A DNA stretch of 64,000 bases from Salinibacterium sp. ZJ70 (GTDB lineage Bacteria; Actinomycetota; Actinomycetes; Actinomycetales; Microbacteriaceae): positions 1,984,001 to 2,048,000 of the forward strand of contig NZ_CP061770.1 of NCBI RefSeq assembly GCF_011751865.2. Reading direction: 5' to 3'. The position numbers were made by a program, and so were the translations under genes. Below are positions 22,141 to 30,642 of the stretch, in pieces (within the stretch, counting starts at the first letter, position 1; each line of letters begins with the position of its first letter). A model generated the notes under the pieces. The model saw nothing but the letters and a program-made list of their open reading frames with translations, had not been told where the DNA came from and ran no database searches.

Positions 22141-22947
22141 CTACTCGCGCGTGATGGCGATCATGCGCAGGATCTCGACGTACAGCCAGATCACCGTCAT
22201 GAGGATGCCGAACGCGGCGGTCCACTGGTACTTCTTGTCGACGCTGTTGCGCACACCGCGCTGCACGAAATCGAAGTCGAGCACGAGCGAGTAGGCGCCC
22301 AGCACCACCGCGAGCACGCCGAGGATCACGCCGAGCGGGATGCCGAAGAGCTCGACCGAGCCGCGCATTCCGAACGGGTTGTCGTTCATGCCCGTCCAGA
22401 CGCCGATCAGGTTGATGAGCGAGAAGACGCCGTAGCCGACCATCACGATGAGGAAGATCTTGGTGGCACGAGCCGAGGCACGCACCTTGCCGTTCATGAA
22501 GAGGAAGAGCGTCACGCCGACGACGGCGAACGTCGCGAGCACTGCCTGGCCGACGATGCCGGGGAACATGAACTCGAAGAACATCGAGATCGCGCCCACG
22601 AAGACACCCTGGGCCACGGCGTAGCCGAGGATGAGGCCAGGCGACGGCTCCTTCTTGAAGGTGTTCACGAGCCCGAGCACGAGGCCGGCGATCATCGCGC
22701 CGATGAAGAGGAACGGGATCGCGCCGCCCAGAATCCAACCGGCACCGGCGGAGACGAGCATGACGGCGAAGTTGAGGAGGCTGATGCGCACGGTGCCGTC
22801 GTACGTCATCGGCTCGGAGACGCGCTCCGGAGCCGACGGCAGGTTGAACTGCTGCTGCAGCTGATCGGGCGTCGGCGTCGGGATGGCGGGCACGCCGCGT
22901 CCGTTGAATGCGGGGCTGTTAGCGAAGGCCGGGTTGTTGAGGGCCAT
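22141..22947 (-). CDS. Bax inhibitor-1/YccA family membrane protein
   Basis: The 268-residue protein has a proline-rich cytoplasmic N-terminus (about 1-50) and seven hydrophobic segments, ending in DFDFVQRGV and YQWTAAFGILMTVIWLYVEILR, the characteristic end of the actinobacterial BI-1/YccA branch. BI-1 relatives include pH-gated calcium leak channels, but the bacterial role is unsettled. It is monocistronic, with the terminator at 22079-22106 downstream. ATG 22947 follows GAAAGG. The 268-residue length is standard. Confidence 0.92.
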   Translation of the reverse strand: MALNNPAFANSPAFNGRGVPAIPTPTPDQLQQQFNLPSAPERVSEPMTYDGTVRISLLNFAVMLVSAGAGWILGGAIPFLFIGAMIAGLVLGLVNTFKKEPSPGLILGYAVAQGVFVGAISMFFEFMFPGIVGQAVLATFAVVGVTLFLFMNGKVRASARATKIFLIVMVGYGVFSLINLIGVWTGMNDNPFGMRGSVELFGIPLGVILGVLAVVLGAYSLVLDFDFVQRGVRNSVDKKYQWTAAFGILMTVIWLYVEILRMIAITRE

Positions 22948-23039
22948 GGCGAATTCCTTTCGTCGGTCCTACCTGATCCAGATTACGGGCAAACGCCTGT
23001 GCGCCGCTGACAGGTTCGACGTGGGCGAACCCCCGGATC

Positions 23040-23519
23040 TCAGTGGTCGTCGCCGTCGTGGTCGTGCGCGTCGTCGATGTCCTCGGCGTCGTCGAACAGG
23101 TCGACGCTCTGCGGCGCCGAGCCGACGAACGCCACGCCGATCCCGTACTCGGAGGCGGTGTCGAGCCCGCAGTCCGCGAAGCGCAGCATCCACGTGCCGT
23201 CCGACCAGATGACGGCCTCCGGCTCGGCGAACTGCGCATCGTCCGCGAGGCGGGTGATGTCGTCTGCGGAGAGCTCTGCCGACGGCTCCCCCAGTTGCTC
23301 GCGGATGAACGCGCGCGCCATGTCTGCGACCTCATCGAAGCTCGCGACCACATCGACCGCGATCGCGAGCGTCTCGTCGCTCGGTGCGCCCGCAGGCTCG
23401 ATGATCATGCTGACGGGCCGGGCGGAATCCGTCGACGTCCAGTGGGCGAAGTCGGCGGGCGACTCAGCGCGGATGAAGGTGGTGTCGCCGGCGGTCACGG
23501 TCTCGGGGAGGTCAGTCAC
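23040..23519 (-). CDS. Hypothetical protein, acidic
   Basis: Read from GTG 23519, the product is about 159 residues: VTDLPETVTAGD at the start, a mixed alpha/beta body (ETLAIAVDVVASFDEVADMAR, EPEAVIWSDGTWMLRFADC) and a tail rich in Asp and His. I do not recognise the family. The body (sequence matched to an expected value, with a trailing disordered tail) resembles the many small actinobacterial proteins of unknown function. The GTG start is uncertain: a GGGGGA motif is only 1 nt away, and the upstream frame ends at 23512, overlapping by 8 nt. An ATG at 23651 is a less likely start because the residues between are arginine-rich filler. Confidence 0.6.
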   Translation of the reverse strand: MTDLPETVTAGDTTFIRAESPADFAHWTSTDSARPVSMIIEPAGAPSDETLAIAVDVVASFDEVADMARAFIREQLGEPSAELSADDITRLADDAQFAEPEAVIWSDGTWMLRFADCGLDTASEYGIGVAFVGSAPQSVDLFDDAEDIDDAHDHDGDDH

Positions 23520-23832
23520 TCCCCCAGCATGACCTACCGGCGCTCGGTGCGGGGCGATCCCGCCGCCCTCGACGCAGTGCGCCGCCCGCTCGCCGGGATT
23601 GCCCCGGCCCCGAGCCCCAGCTGGCGAACACTCCTTCAAGGTACGGCTCAATGTCCGCCACCGTCTCGGGTTCGATCGAACTCAAGCCTCTCTTGAAGGA
23701 GTGAACGACGACCGCCTCGTTCCCGATTCGTGCGACCGCCCAGGAGTGCTCCGCCGAAGTCCGGCAGGAGAACTCGACAGGGCACGGCGGCGATCGTCCC
23801 CAGAACTGCGGGCGTTTCGCACGCAGAAACAA
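23512..23832 (-). CDS. Uncertain small ORF, possibly a decayed gene
   Basis: The middle of this frame reads like protein (FSCRTSAEHSWAVARIG, VVVHSFKRGL, IEPETVADIEPYLEGVFASWG), but the C-terminal third is arginine-rich filler. On the opposite strand an ORF beginning MTYRRSVRGDPAALDAV starts at 23529. The most likely reading is a fragment of one minus-strand gene joined near 23620 to unrelated sequence. I cannot name a family. It is listed so the stretch is not taken as empty. Confidence 0.3.
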   Translation of the reverse strand: MFLRAKRPQFWGRSPPCPVEFSCRTSAEHSWAVARIGNEAVVVHSFKRGLSSIEPETVADIEPYLEGVFASWGSGPGQSRRAGGALRRGRRDRPAPSAGRSCWGSD

Positions 23833-23861
23833 CGAGATTGCTCAGCGCGGAGGGACCCCTG

Positions 23862-24266
23862 TCACCGAGCACTCCACAAGATGAGAGCCCAACTCCCCGC
23901 TGCTATCACCCACGGAGCGATGAGAACCCGCCAGAAGCGCCTGGCGAGCCCGACGGACGCTATCGCCACAAGCCCGACCCCAACCAGAGCTGCAGTGGTC
24001 ACCGCCTCGCCAGTCTGCTCAATGACGATCGGAACTGATTCCCCCCGCCACGTGCATTTACGCCCGGCCGGCACCGCTGTCACTTCCGCCGCGATCAACG
24101 CGCCTTCGCTTTTTTCGACACCCGTGTGATCACCGTCGACAACGCATCGATACTCCACGTTCTCGCGTGTGTCCACATATTGCGACACCACCGCGGGCAC
24201 ACAGAGCAGCGCACCGATGAAAGCGCCGATCAGGAGGAACCCCGCCGGGCTTTCTGTGATGTCCAT
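23862..24266 (-). CDS. Small two-helix membrane protein, unknown
   Basis: The 134-residue protein has an N-terminal hydrophobic segment (FLLIGAFIGALLCVPAVV, about 10-27), a roughly 60-residue extracytoplasmic loop containing two cysteines (YRCVVDGDH and GRKCTWRGE) that could form a disulphide, and a C-terminal pair of hydrophobic stretches (AALVGVGLVAIASVG, and a last one ending WALILW). No family is recognised. There is no strong ribosome site before ATG 24266. It sits in a weakly conserved patch between the BI-1 gene and mutM. Confidence 0.6.
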   Translation of the reverse strand: MDITESPAGFLLIGAFIGALLCVPAVVSQYVDTRENVEYRCVVDGDHTGVEKSEGALIAAEVTAVPAGRKCTWRGESVPIVIEQTGEAVTTAALVGVGLVAIASVGLARRFWRVLIAPWVIAAGSWALILWSAR

Positions 24267-24290
24267 GGGCGTCTCGTCGATCCGATGAAA

Positions 24291-24508
24291 CTAGCAGGGG
24301 TAGTCCATCGGCACCGATGTCAGTCCGTCATCGGCAGAGAACCAACACTTCTGCGGCGCAGTCCAGCTCCGCCACTCCGCGAGAGCCGGGCGATGCCCAG
24401 CGGAACTGGTGGTGAGCCCCATGCCGCCGTGTTCGAGAGTCCGACCGTGTCGTCGAACCCACGCGGCGCCTCGACCACAACCATCAGCCCCTGCGGGTAT
24501 GACCGCAC
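24291..24508 (-). other. Possible gene remnant next to mutM
   Basis: Two neighbouring minus-strand frames each read plausibly over part of this 218-bp stretch: MRSYPQGLMVVVEAPRGFDD then VGLSNTAAWGSPP in one, and LAEWRSWTAPQKCWFSADDG then a C-terminal PMDYPC in the next. A single frameshift near 24410 would join them. It could equally be chance. No known domain is seen. Confidence 0.25.
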
Positions 24509-24517
24509 GCGAGGCCT

Positions 24518-25396
24518 TCAGCGCACGCGGATGCGCTGGCAGCGCGGGCAGAAGTGGCTGCCGCGGTTCATGAACACTTCGCGCACGATCGGCGTGCCGC
24601 AGCGGGCGCAGGGCTTTCCCTGCTGCCCGTAGGCGTTGAGGGAGTGCGAGAAGTAGCCGGAGGCGCCGTTGACGTTCACGTACTGGGCGTCGAAGCTCGT
24701 GCCGCCCTCGGCGAGGGCCTTCTGCAGCACCGCCCGCACCTCGGCGAGCAGGGTGCGCATCTTCGGACGGCTGAGCACATCCGTCGGCTGGTCGTAGTGG
24801 ACGCGTGAGGCCCACAGCGCCTCGTCGGCATAGATGTTGCCGATGCCCGAGATGAGCGTCTGGTCGAGCAGGGCGCGCTTGATCGTGGTGCGGCGGCGGT
24901 GCAGACGCGCGAAGAACAGCGCATCGTCGAAGTGCGGGTCGAGCGGATCGCGCGCGATGTGCGCGACGGAGACCGGGATCCGCTCCCCCGGGACGTCGGT
25001 CGTCGGCACGAGCCCATCGATCGCCATCGACCCGAAGATGCGCTGGTCGACGAAGTCGAGGCGCACGTCGCCGAAGCTCGGCTGGTGCAGGTCGAGCACG
25101 ATGCGCGTGAGCTTCTGGCGCTCCGCCTGCGGCTCGCGCAGCAGCACCTGCCCGCTCATGCCGAGATGCACGACGAGCGCCTCGTCCGCGTCGATGAGCG
25201 GCATCCACAGATACTTGCCTCGACGCGACGGCGCCGCGAGCACCGCACCCGTCAGGCGCTCGTTGAAATCCTCGGACGGCCCCGGATGGCGTCGCAGCGA
25301 ACGCTCGTCGAGAACCTCGACGTGCTGCACCGTCGCGCCGGTGACAGCGGGGATGAGCCCCCCGCGCACGACCTCGACCTCGGGAAGCTCGGGCAT
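24518..25396 (-). CDS. mutM: Formamidopyrimidine-DNA glycosylase (Fpg/MutM)
   Basis: The 292-residue bifunctional glycosylase/AP lyase removes 8-oxoguanine and ring-opened purines. The start MPELPEVE provides the catalytic proline 2 and glutamate 3. The helix-two-turn-helix shows as ISGIGNIYADEALW, and the C-terminal zinc finger has cysteines CARCGTP and FCPRCQ. ATG 25396 is fixed by the obligatory N-terminal PE; any longer start would destroy activity. It lies 10 bp after the rnc stop, in the conserved order rpmF-rnc-mutM, and is probably co-transcribed. Confidence 0.97.
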   Translation of the reverse strand: MPELPEVEVVRGGLIPAVTGATVQHVEVLDERSLRRHPGPSEDFNERLTGAVLAAPSRRGKYLWMPLIDADEALVVHLGMSGQVLLREPQAERQKLTRIVLDLHQPSFGDVRLDFVDQRIFGSMAIDGLVPTTDVPGERIPVSVAHIARDPLDPHFDDALFFARLHRRRTTIKRALLDQTLISGIGNIYADEALWASRVHYDQPTDVLSRPKMRTLLAEVRAVLQKALAEGGTSFDAQYVNVNGASGYFSHSLNAYGQQGKPCARCGTPIVREVFMNRGSHFCPRCQRIRVR

Positions 25397-25406
25397 ACGC
25401 GCGGGC

Positions 25407-26126
25407 TCAGTGCTGAGTGCGCTGCTGCAGGATCGACCACGCCGCGAGAGCCGCGGCCATCTCGGCCTGCTTCTTGCTCGTGCCGTCGCCGGAGGAGACC
25501 ACCACACCGCCGAAGCCCACCTCGGCGTGGAAGCGCTTCGAATGGTCGGGACCGGAATCGGTGATCGTGTACTGCGGCAGCCCCTTGCCGAGGCGCGTCG
25601 ACAGCTCCTGCAGGCTCGTCTTCGGGTCCATCGCGGCACCGAAGCGATCCGGGTCGCTCAGCAGCGGCGCGATGAGGCGCATCACGAGAGCCGTCGCGGC
25701 CTCCGGCCCCACCGACAGGTAGGCGGCGCCGATGATGGCCTCGACCGCGTCCGCGAGGATCGACTGCTTCTCGCGACCGCCCGTGAGCTCCTCACCGCGA
25801 CCCAGGCGCACGAAGCGCCCCAGGCCGATGTGCACGGCGATCTCAGCGAGAGCCGCCGAGCTCACGAGGCTTGCACGCCGCTTGGCGAGCTCACCCTCGT
25901 CGACATCGGGGTTCTCCAGATAGAGCATGACCGTGACGGCCTGCCCCAGGATCGAATCCCCGAGGAATTCGAGTCGCTCGTTATGCGCGATCCCGCCGTT
26001 CTCGTACGCGTACGAGCGGTGCGTGAGCGCGAGTTCCAGCAGCTCGGGGTCTACCTCGAGCTGCAAGACCGAGTTGAGCTCGGCCAGAACGGACTCACCG
26101 TCCGGCATTGTGCTCCCGGACGGCAT
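25407..26126 (-). CDS. rnc: Ribonuclease III
   Basis: The 239-residue endonuclease cleaves double-stranded RNA, including rRNA precursors. The N-terminal RNase III domain has the signature HNERLEFLGDSILG and the second acidic cluster ILADAVEAIIGA; the C-terminal double-stranded RNA binding domain begins near residue 165 and ends GTSKKQAEMAAALAAW. The upstream gene rpmF ends only 4 bp before ATG 26126, so this is one operon (DUF177-rpmF-rnc-mutM). Length is normal. An in-frame ATG six codons in (MPDGESV) is an alternative start. Confidence 0.97.
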   Translation of the reverse strand: MPSGSTMPDGESVLAELNSVLQLEVDPELLELALTHRSYAYENGGIAHNERLEFLGDSILGQAVTVMLYLENPDVDEGELAKRRASLVSSAALAEIAVHIGLGRFVRLGRGEELTGGREKQSILADAVEAIIGAAYLSVGPEAATALVMRLIAPLLSDPDRFGAAMDPKTSLQELSTRLGKGLPQYTITDSGPDHSKRFHAEVGFGGVVVSSGDGTSKKQAEMAAALAAWSILQQRTQH

Positions 26127-26130
26127 CGTC

Positions 26131-26337
26131 TCAGACGTCGGCGACCTTACGGCCCTTGTACTCCAGGTACAGGGCGGTGCCGGCCGAGTCCTCGACGACC
26201 TTCGCGCGGTGCGGAAGGCTGTAGGTGACCTTGCCGTTCGCGTCGACGGTCTTCACGAGGGCCGGAGCCGACGCCTTCCACTGCGAACGGCGGGCGTGCG
26301 TGTTGGCACGGGACTGACGGCGCTTGGGAACGGCCAT
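26131..26337 (-). CDS. rpmF: 50S ribosomal protein bL32
   Basis: The 68-residue ribosomal protein begins [20 protein letters not shown], the universal bL32 start. It has no cysteines, so it is the zinc-free form. A ribosome site (AGAAGAGAAG) lies upstream of ATG 26337. It follows the DUF177 gene by 57 bp, as in most bacteria. Confidence 0.96.
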   Translation of the reverse strand: MAVPKRRQSRANTHARRSQWKASAPALVKTVDANGKVTYSLPHRAKVVEDSAGTALYLEYKGRKVADV

Positions 26338-26394
26338 GGCTGCTTCTCTTCTTTCGTGTTCGGTTTCCGCGTTCTCACGCAGTTGCCGGAGGTC

Positions 26395-26940
26395 TTATTC
26401 GGTGTCGGGAGCGTTTTCAGGACTGCCCGGGGGCTGGAAGCCCTGAAGTGCCGCCCACCGGGGGTCGAGCACCTCGCGCGTCTGATTTCCGGCACTGTCC
26501 GGGAACTTCTCCCCTGTCTCAGGGTCGAGTCCGGGGCAGTCCGGGCGGCAGACCGGCTGGAACGGCAGTGACAGCACCACCGCATCCCGCACGACGGATT
26601 CGAGATTCACGTGATCGTCTCGAATCGCGAAGTCGAAAGCTTCGTCCTCAGAATACGCGAAAAGCTCCTGGAATTCGACTTCGACCGGGAGCTCGATCGG
26701 GTCGAGGCAGCGCACGCACTCGCCGACGGCGTCGGTTCCGACCTCAGCACTGACGAGAACGCCGTCGTGAAGGCCCTCGAGACGCAGGTCGATCTCCATC
26801 GGCGTGCCCTGCTTCACTACGGCCACACCCTCGCCCAGCTGCTCGGGCACGTCGAACTCCAGCACGCGCTCGCGCATCTCGCCGGGGCGGTGCATCACGT
26901 CGTGAACAGGGACGTTGTACGGGTTGTTGGATGAGGACAC
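26395..26940 (-). CDS. DUF177 (YceD) family protein
   Basis: The 181-residue protein has the DUF177 hallmarks: an N-terminal half with PGEMRERVLEFDVPE, then the cysteine pair in GECVRCLDPI, and a C-terminal VCRPDCPGLDPETGE. Family members in bacteria and plastids affect 23S rRNA processing or accumulation and are almost always upstream of rpmF, as here. GTG 26940 is chosen because a TAGACT box lies 8 nt before it, consistent with a leaderless promoter for the ribosomal operon; an ATG at 27033 would add a proline/arginine-rich stretch not seen in the family. Confidence 0.9.
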   Translation of the reverse strand: MSSSNNPYNVPVHDVMHRPGEMRERVLEFDVPEQLGEGVAVVKQGTPMEIDLRLEGLHDGVLVSAEVGTDAVGECVRCLDPIELPVEVEFQELFAYSEDEAFDFAIRDDHVNLESVVRDAVVLSLPFQPVCRPDCPGLDPETGEKFPDSAGNQTREVLDPRWAALQGFQPPGSPENAPDTE

Positions 26941-27061
26941 GATCGGACAGTCTACGCGCCCGCGCGAGGGTTCTGCCGGGAGCCGGACGCGCGGCGGCAG
27001 AAGCCCGGTGGGCACCTTCGGCCCGCCTCCCAAGAGCCGAACACCTCGACGATTCCGCCGC

Positions 27062-27083
27062 TTGACCCTGCCACTGTGTCAGG
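27062..27083 (+). promoter_or_regulatory. MerR-type promoter/operator
   Basis: A -35 box TTGACC (27062-27067) overlaps a perfect 17-bp palindrome CCTGCCACTGTGTCAGG (27067-27083). This is the standard layout of MerR-family autoregulated promoters, with the dyad in the spacer between -35 and -10. The -10 box (about 27086-27091) is weak. The start codon of the MerR gene is at 27103. Confidence 0.7.
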
Positions 27084-27102
27084 CTCGAGCGTGGTCTCCA
27101 TC

Positions 27103-27921
27103 ATGTACACCATCGGAGAGTTCGCGGCCGCCGGCCGAGTGAGCGTGCGGATGCTGCGCCACTACGACCGCATCGGCCTGCTCGCGCCCGCCTACGTCGA
27201 TCCGCGCACCGGCTACCGCCACTACGACGACGCGCAGCTCGTGACGCTGCTGCGCATCGTGGAGCTGCGGCGGCTCGGATGCTCGCTCGACGACGCCGCG
27301 GAGGTGATCGGGGCGCCCGATCATCGCGCGGCGCTGCGTGCGGTGCTCGAGCGGCGACGCAGGGAGCTGCGTTCCTCGATCCAGGTCGAGCGCGCACAGC
27401 TCGCGGCCGTCGAGTCGCGTCTCCGATCGACGGAAGGAGACAGCATGTCCGCCACAGAGATCGACTATCGGCGCATCGACTCGATGATCGTCTACGCCGC
27501 CTCGGCGACCGCACCCGGCATGGGTCCGGAGAACGTCAGCCCGGTGGTCGACGCGATCCTCGGCCCCCTGCAGGCGGCGCTCGATGCCGCGGGAGCCGCC
27601 TACGAGGAGCCCGGCGTGTTCTGGTACGAGGCAGTCCCCGACTCCGACGAGCAGCGGGTGAACGTGTCGTGGGTCGCCTCAGGCTCACCCGTCGAGGGCG
27701 AGGGCTGGGATGTCGTGGAGCTGCCGGCGATCGACCGGGCCGCCACGACCGTCTACCGCGGGCCGATGTCGGGCATCGGGGAGGCCTGGCTCGCGTTCAC
27801 CGAGCGGGTGGCGGCGGAGGGCGGGCACATCGACGGCCCGTGCCGCGAGATCTATCTCCAAGCTGAGGGCCCGCAGGAGACGTGGGTGACGGAGCTCATG
27901 CTCCCGCTCACCGCGCGCTGA
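27103..27921 (+). CDS. MerR family regulator with GyrI-like ligand domain
   Basis: The 272-residue protein has an N-terminal MerR winged helix (YTIGEFAAAGRVSVRMLRHY, YRHYDDAQL), a coiled-coil linker (about 80-115) and a C-terminal GyrI/BmrR-like small-molecule domain (about 125-272) with the expected E-x-Y and W-V-T-E-L-M-L-P-L ending. Such proteins bind cationic or aromatic compounds and activate promoters with long spacers. The palindrome at 27067-27083 marks autoregulation. No obvious target gene is adjacent: upstream is the divergent DUF177 operon, downstream a convergent terminator. Confidence 0.9.
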   Translation: MYTIGEFAAAGRVSVRMLRHYDRIGLLAPAYVDPRTGYRHYDDAQLVTLLRIVELRRLGCSLDDAAEVIGAPDHRAALRAVLERRRRELRSSIQVERAQLAAVESRLRSTEGDSMSATEIDYRRIDSMIVYAASATAPGMGPENVSPVVDAILGPLQAALDAAGAAYEEPGVFWYEAVPDSDEQRVNVSWVASGSPVEGEGWDVVELPAIDRAATTVYRGPMSGIGEAWLAFTERVAAEGGHIDGPCREIYLQAEGPQETWVTELMLPLTAR

Positions 27922-27963
27922 ACCGCGCGCTGACGCACATCCGGGATGCGCTGCCGGGATGCG

Positions 27964-27998
27964 CGGAGGCCCCGCTCCACACGGGAACGGGGCCTCCG
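27964..27998. terminator. Hairpin terminator between convergent genes
   Basis: An 11-bp perfect stem, CGGAGGCCCCG / CGGGGCCTCCG, with a 13-nt loop lies between the MerR gene and the aminotransferase at the end of the catabolic operon. Confidence 0.75.
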
Positions 27999-28012
27999 GA
28001 TCCAGGAGACGA

Positions 28013-29329
28013 TCAGCCGGCGACGGCCGTGAACGCCTCGTCGTAGATCGCGAGCGCGCGCGCCACCTCATCGGCCGTGACGGTGCACGGCGGGACGACG
28101 TGGATGCGGTTCTCGGCGGCGAAGGGCAGCAGGCCCCGCGCCATGAGCTCCTTCTTGAGCGCACCGATGGTGGATGCGGGAACCGGCTCGCGGGTCTCGC
28201 GGTCGGTCACCAGGTCGAGCGCCCAGAAGACGCCAGTGCCGCGCACCTCGCCGATCATGGGGTGCTTCTCGGCGAGCTTGCGCAGGCCCGGGCCGAGCAC
28301 GTCGCGACCGATGGCCGCCGCGTTCTCGACGATGCCCTCCTCTTCCATGGCGTCGAGGGCCGCCACGATGGAGGCCATCGCGAGCGGGTGACCCGAGTAG
28401 GTGAGGCCGCCGGGGAACACCTGGTCGTCGAAGGTCGCAGCGATCGACTCCGAGAACACGACGCCGCCGACGGGCACGTAGCCGGAGTTGACGCCCTTCG
28501 CGAAGGTGATCAGGTCGGGAACGACGCCATCCGGGTTCACCTCGGGGTTCTGCCAGGCGAACCAGTCGCCCGTGCGACCGAAGCCCGACATGACCTCATC
28601 GGCGATCCAGACGATGCCGTACTTGTCGCACAGGGCGCGCACGCCCGCGTACCAGCCGGGCGGGGGCATGATGACGCCTGCGGTGCCAGGGATGCCCTCG
28701 AGCAGCAGCGCCGCGATCGACGATGCTCCCTCCGAGACGATGACGCGCTCGAGGTGCTGCAGGGCGCGCTCGGTCTCCTGCTCGGGGCTGTCCGACCAGA
28801 ACTCGGAGCGGTACGGGAACGGCCCGAAGAAGTGCACGTGGCCACGCGCGTATTCGTTGGGAATGCGGCGCCAGTCACCCGTCGCGACGACCGCCGCGCC
28901 CGTGTTGCCGTGGTAGCTGCGGTAGGTGGAGAGCACCTTGTCGCGGCCCGTGTAGAGGCGCGCGGCGCGGATGGCGTTCTCGTTCGCGTCTGCACCGCCG
29001 TTGGTGAAGAAGACCTTGCCGAACGAGGAGCCGGACGTGGCGAGGATGCGCGCGGCAGCTTCGCCGCGTGCGAGGTTCGCTGTCGAGGGCGCGATCGTGG
29101 GAAGCACGGCGGCCTGCTCCTGGATGGCCTTCACGACTTTCGGGTGGAGGTGGCCGATGTTGACGTTCACGAGCTGGCTCGAGAAGTCGAGGTAGCGGTT
29201 GCCCTCGAAGTCCCACAGCTCGGTGCCGAGACCGCCCGCGATGACGAGCGGATCGAGGGTCGCCTGCGCCGACCACGAGTGGAACACGTGGGCCCGGTCG
29301 AGGTCGTAGGTGTGCTGGTTGGTGCTCAT
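28013..29329 (-). CDS. Class III aminotransferase (probable beta-alanine/omega-amino acid transaminase)
   Basis: The 438-residue PLP enzyme of the ornithine/omega-transaminase fold. Visible landmarks are F-F-T-N-G-G-A-D-A-N-E, S-Y-H-G-N-T, I-A-D-E-V-M-S-G-F-G-R-T-G with the PLP-binding aspartate, and the lysine in TFAKGVNSGYVPVGG. As last gene of the operon that holds dihydropyrimidinase and an N-carbamoyl-amino-acid amidohydrolase, it most likely moves the amino group of beta-alanine (or a related omega-amino acid) to a keto acid. The substrate is inferred from context only. It lies 105 bp after the binding-protein gene, with a terminator downstream. Confidence 0.9.
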   Translation of the reverse strand: MSTNQHTYDLDRAHVFHSWSAQATLDPLVIAGGLGTELWDFEGNRYLDFSSQLVNVNIGHLHPKVVKAIQEQAAVLPTIAPSTANLARGEAAARILATSGSSFGKVFFTNGGADANENAIRAARLYTGRDKVLSTYRSYHGNTGAAVVATGDWRRIPNEYARGHVHFFGPFPYRSEFWSDSPEQETERALQHLERVIVSEGASSIAALLLEGIPGTAGVIMPPPGWYAGVRALCDKYGIVWIADEVMSGFGRTGDWFAWQNPEVNPDGVVPDLITFAKGVNSGYVPVGGVVFSESIAATFDDQVFPGGLTYSGHPLAMASIVAALDAMEEEGIVENAAAIGRDVLGPGLRKLAEKHPMIGEVRGTGVFWALDLVTDRETREPVPASTIGALKKELMARGLLPFAAENRIHVVPPCTVTADEVARALAIYDEAFTAVAG

Positions 29330-29434
29330 TATCGGTTCCTGATATCTGGTGCGGGCCGGGCGGCCCGTGCACTGTCGAGACCCAGCGTAGGGTTCCGACA
29401 GGGCGTTCAGAACCGCCCGGCTTCGCGGCGTGTT

Positions 29435-30610
29435 CTACTGGCCGCCCTCGGTGAGGACGACCTCGATGGGGGTGTATTCGCCGTCGATGACGACCCCCTC
29501 CTCCGCCAGCGCATCGAGCGCCTTCTGGATGTACTCGTTCGAGTACGCGGACGACGCGGGCTCCGTGGTGATGAGCTCGAGTCCGTCCTGGTTCTTGGCC
29601 GAGAGCGCACCCGCGACCGTCTTGTCCCACGCGGCCGGATCGATGAGTCCGAACGCGCCGCCGGCCCAGATGAGCTTGTTGGTCTCGTTCATCATCCAGA
29701 GCTGGTGGTTCGGGCCGACCGGGAACGCGTCGACACCGGGAGCGGTGGCGGCGTCGAACACGATCTGCGCCGACTCCTCCGGGAAGTCGCGGGCGTACAC
29801 CCAGCCCTTCGTGACGGCCTGGAGGAACCGCACCGCGGCGTCCGCGTACGCGGGGTCGTCGGCGAGGCGCTGCGTGTCAGCCCACAGGGCGTCCTGGAGC
29901 ATCGCACCTTCGGTGTCCTCGTAGTAGATGACGTCGAGGTCATCCATCGTGTACAGCTCGCCCGTCTCCGGGTTGACCGTCTCGAGCACCTGAGCGAGCT
30001 CGTTGTAGGTCATCGCCTGGGCGGCGTCGACGTCTCCGTCGAGGAGCGCGTTCATGGAGAAGTCCTGCGTCGTGATCGACACGGTCGTCGAGTCGAGGCC
30101 GTCGGCGGCCATCGCCGCGAAGATCTCCCACTCGTTGCCGAAGCCCCAGGAGCCGATGCGCTTGCCCTCGAAGTCGGCGACCTCGGTGAGGCCGTCGCCC
30201 TTCCAGGAGACCTGCGTGGTGCCGGATTTCTGGAAGACCTGGGCGATGTTCGTCAGTTCGACGCCGCTCGCCTCGAGCGTGCCGAGGACCTTCGGCACCC
30301 AGGCGACGGCGAAGTCGACATCACCCGCGACGAGCGCATCCTGCGGGACGATGTCGCCGCCCGACGGGACGATCTCGACCGAGTCGAAGCCGTACTCCTC
30401 GAAGTAGCCCTTCTCCTGGGCGACGAAGTAGCCCGCGAACTGGGCCTGCGGCAGCCACTGCAGCTGCAGCTTGATGGAGGTGATCGGTTCGAAGTCGCCG
30501 TCGCCTCCCGTGCCACCCGATTCGGCGGGTGCCGTGCAGGCGGTGAGGACGAGCGCGGCGGCGGTCGCCGCGGCGGCGAATCCGAGGCCGCGTGTGGTGC
30601 TGAGTCTCAT
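29435..30610 (-). CDS. NMT1/THI5-like ABC transporter substrate-binding lipoprotein
   Basis: The 391-residue precursor has a signal peptide and lipobox LTAC, with the lipidated cysteine at residue 25. The mature part is a SsuA/NMT1-type periplasmic binding protein: I..QLQWLPQAQFAGYFVA, then GYF...G.D.V.I.PSGGDIVP, and IGSWGFGNEWE. The QLQWLPQAQFAGY opening is typical of members proposed to carry pyrimidine-like or other nitrogen ring compounds. ATG 30610 follows AAAGGGA. It is followed by the two permeases' companion genes in a single operon; the ligand, probably a pyrimidine or hydantoin-like compound, is inferred. Confidence 0.9.
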   Translation of the reverse strand: MRLSTTRGLGFAAAATAAALVLTACTAPAESGGTGGDGDFEPITSIKLQLQWLPQAQFAGYFVAQEKGYFEEYGFDSVEIVPSGGDIVPQDALVAGDVDFAVAWVPKVLGTLEASGVELTNIAQVFQKSGTTQVSWKGDGLTEVADFEGKRIGSWGFGNEWEIFAAMAADGLDSTTVSITTQDFSMNALLDGDVDAAQAMTYNELAQVLETVNPETGELYTMDDLDVIYYEDTEGAMLQDALWADTQRLADDPAYADAAVRFLQAVTKGWVYARDFPEESAQIVFDAATAPGVDAFPVGPNHQLWMMNETNKLIWAGGAFGLIDPAAWDKTVAGALSAKNQDGLELITTEPASSAYSNEYIQKALDALAEEGVVIDGEYTPIEVVLTEGGQ

Positions 30611-30642
30611 GCTGTTCCCTTTCGTGATCGGTGATGCAGGTG

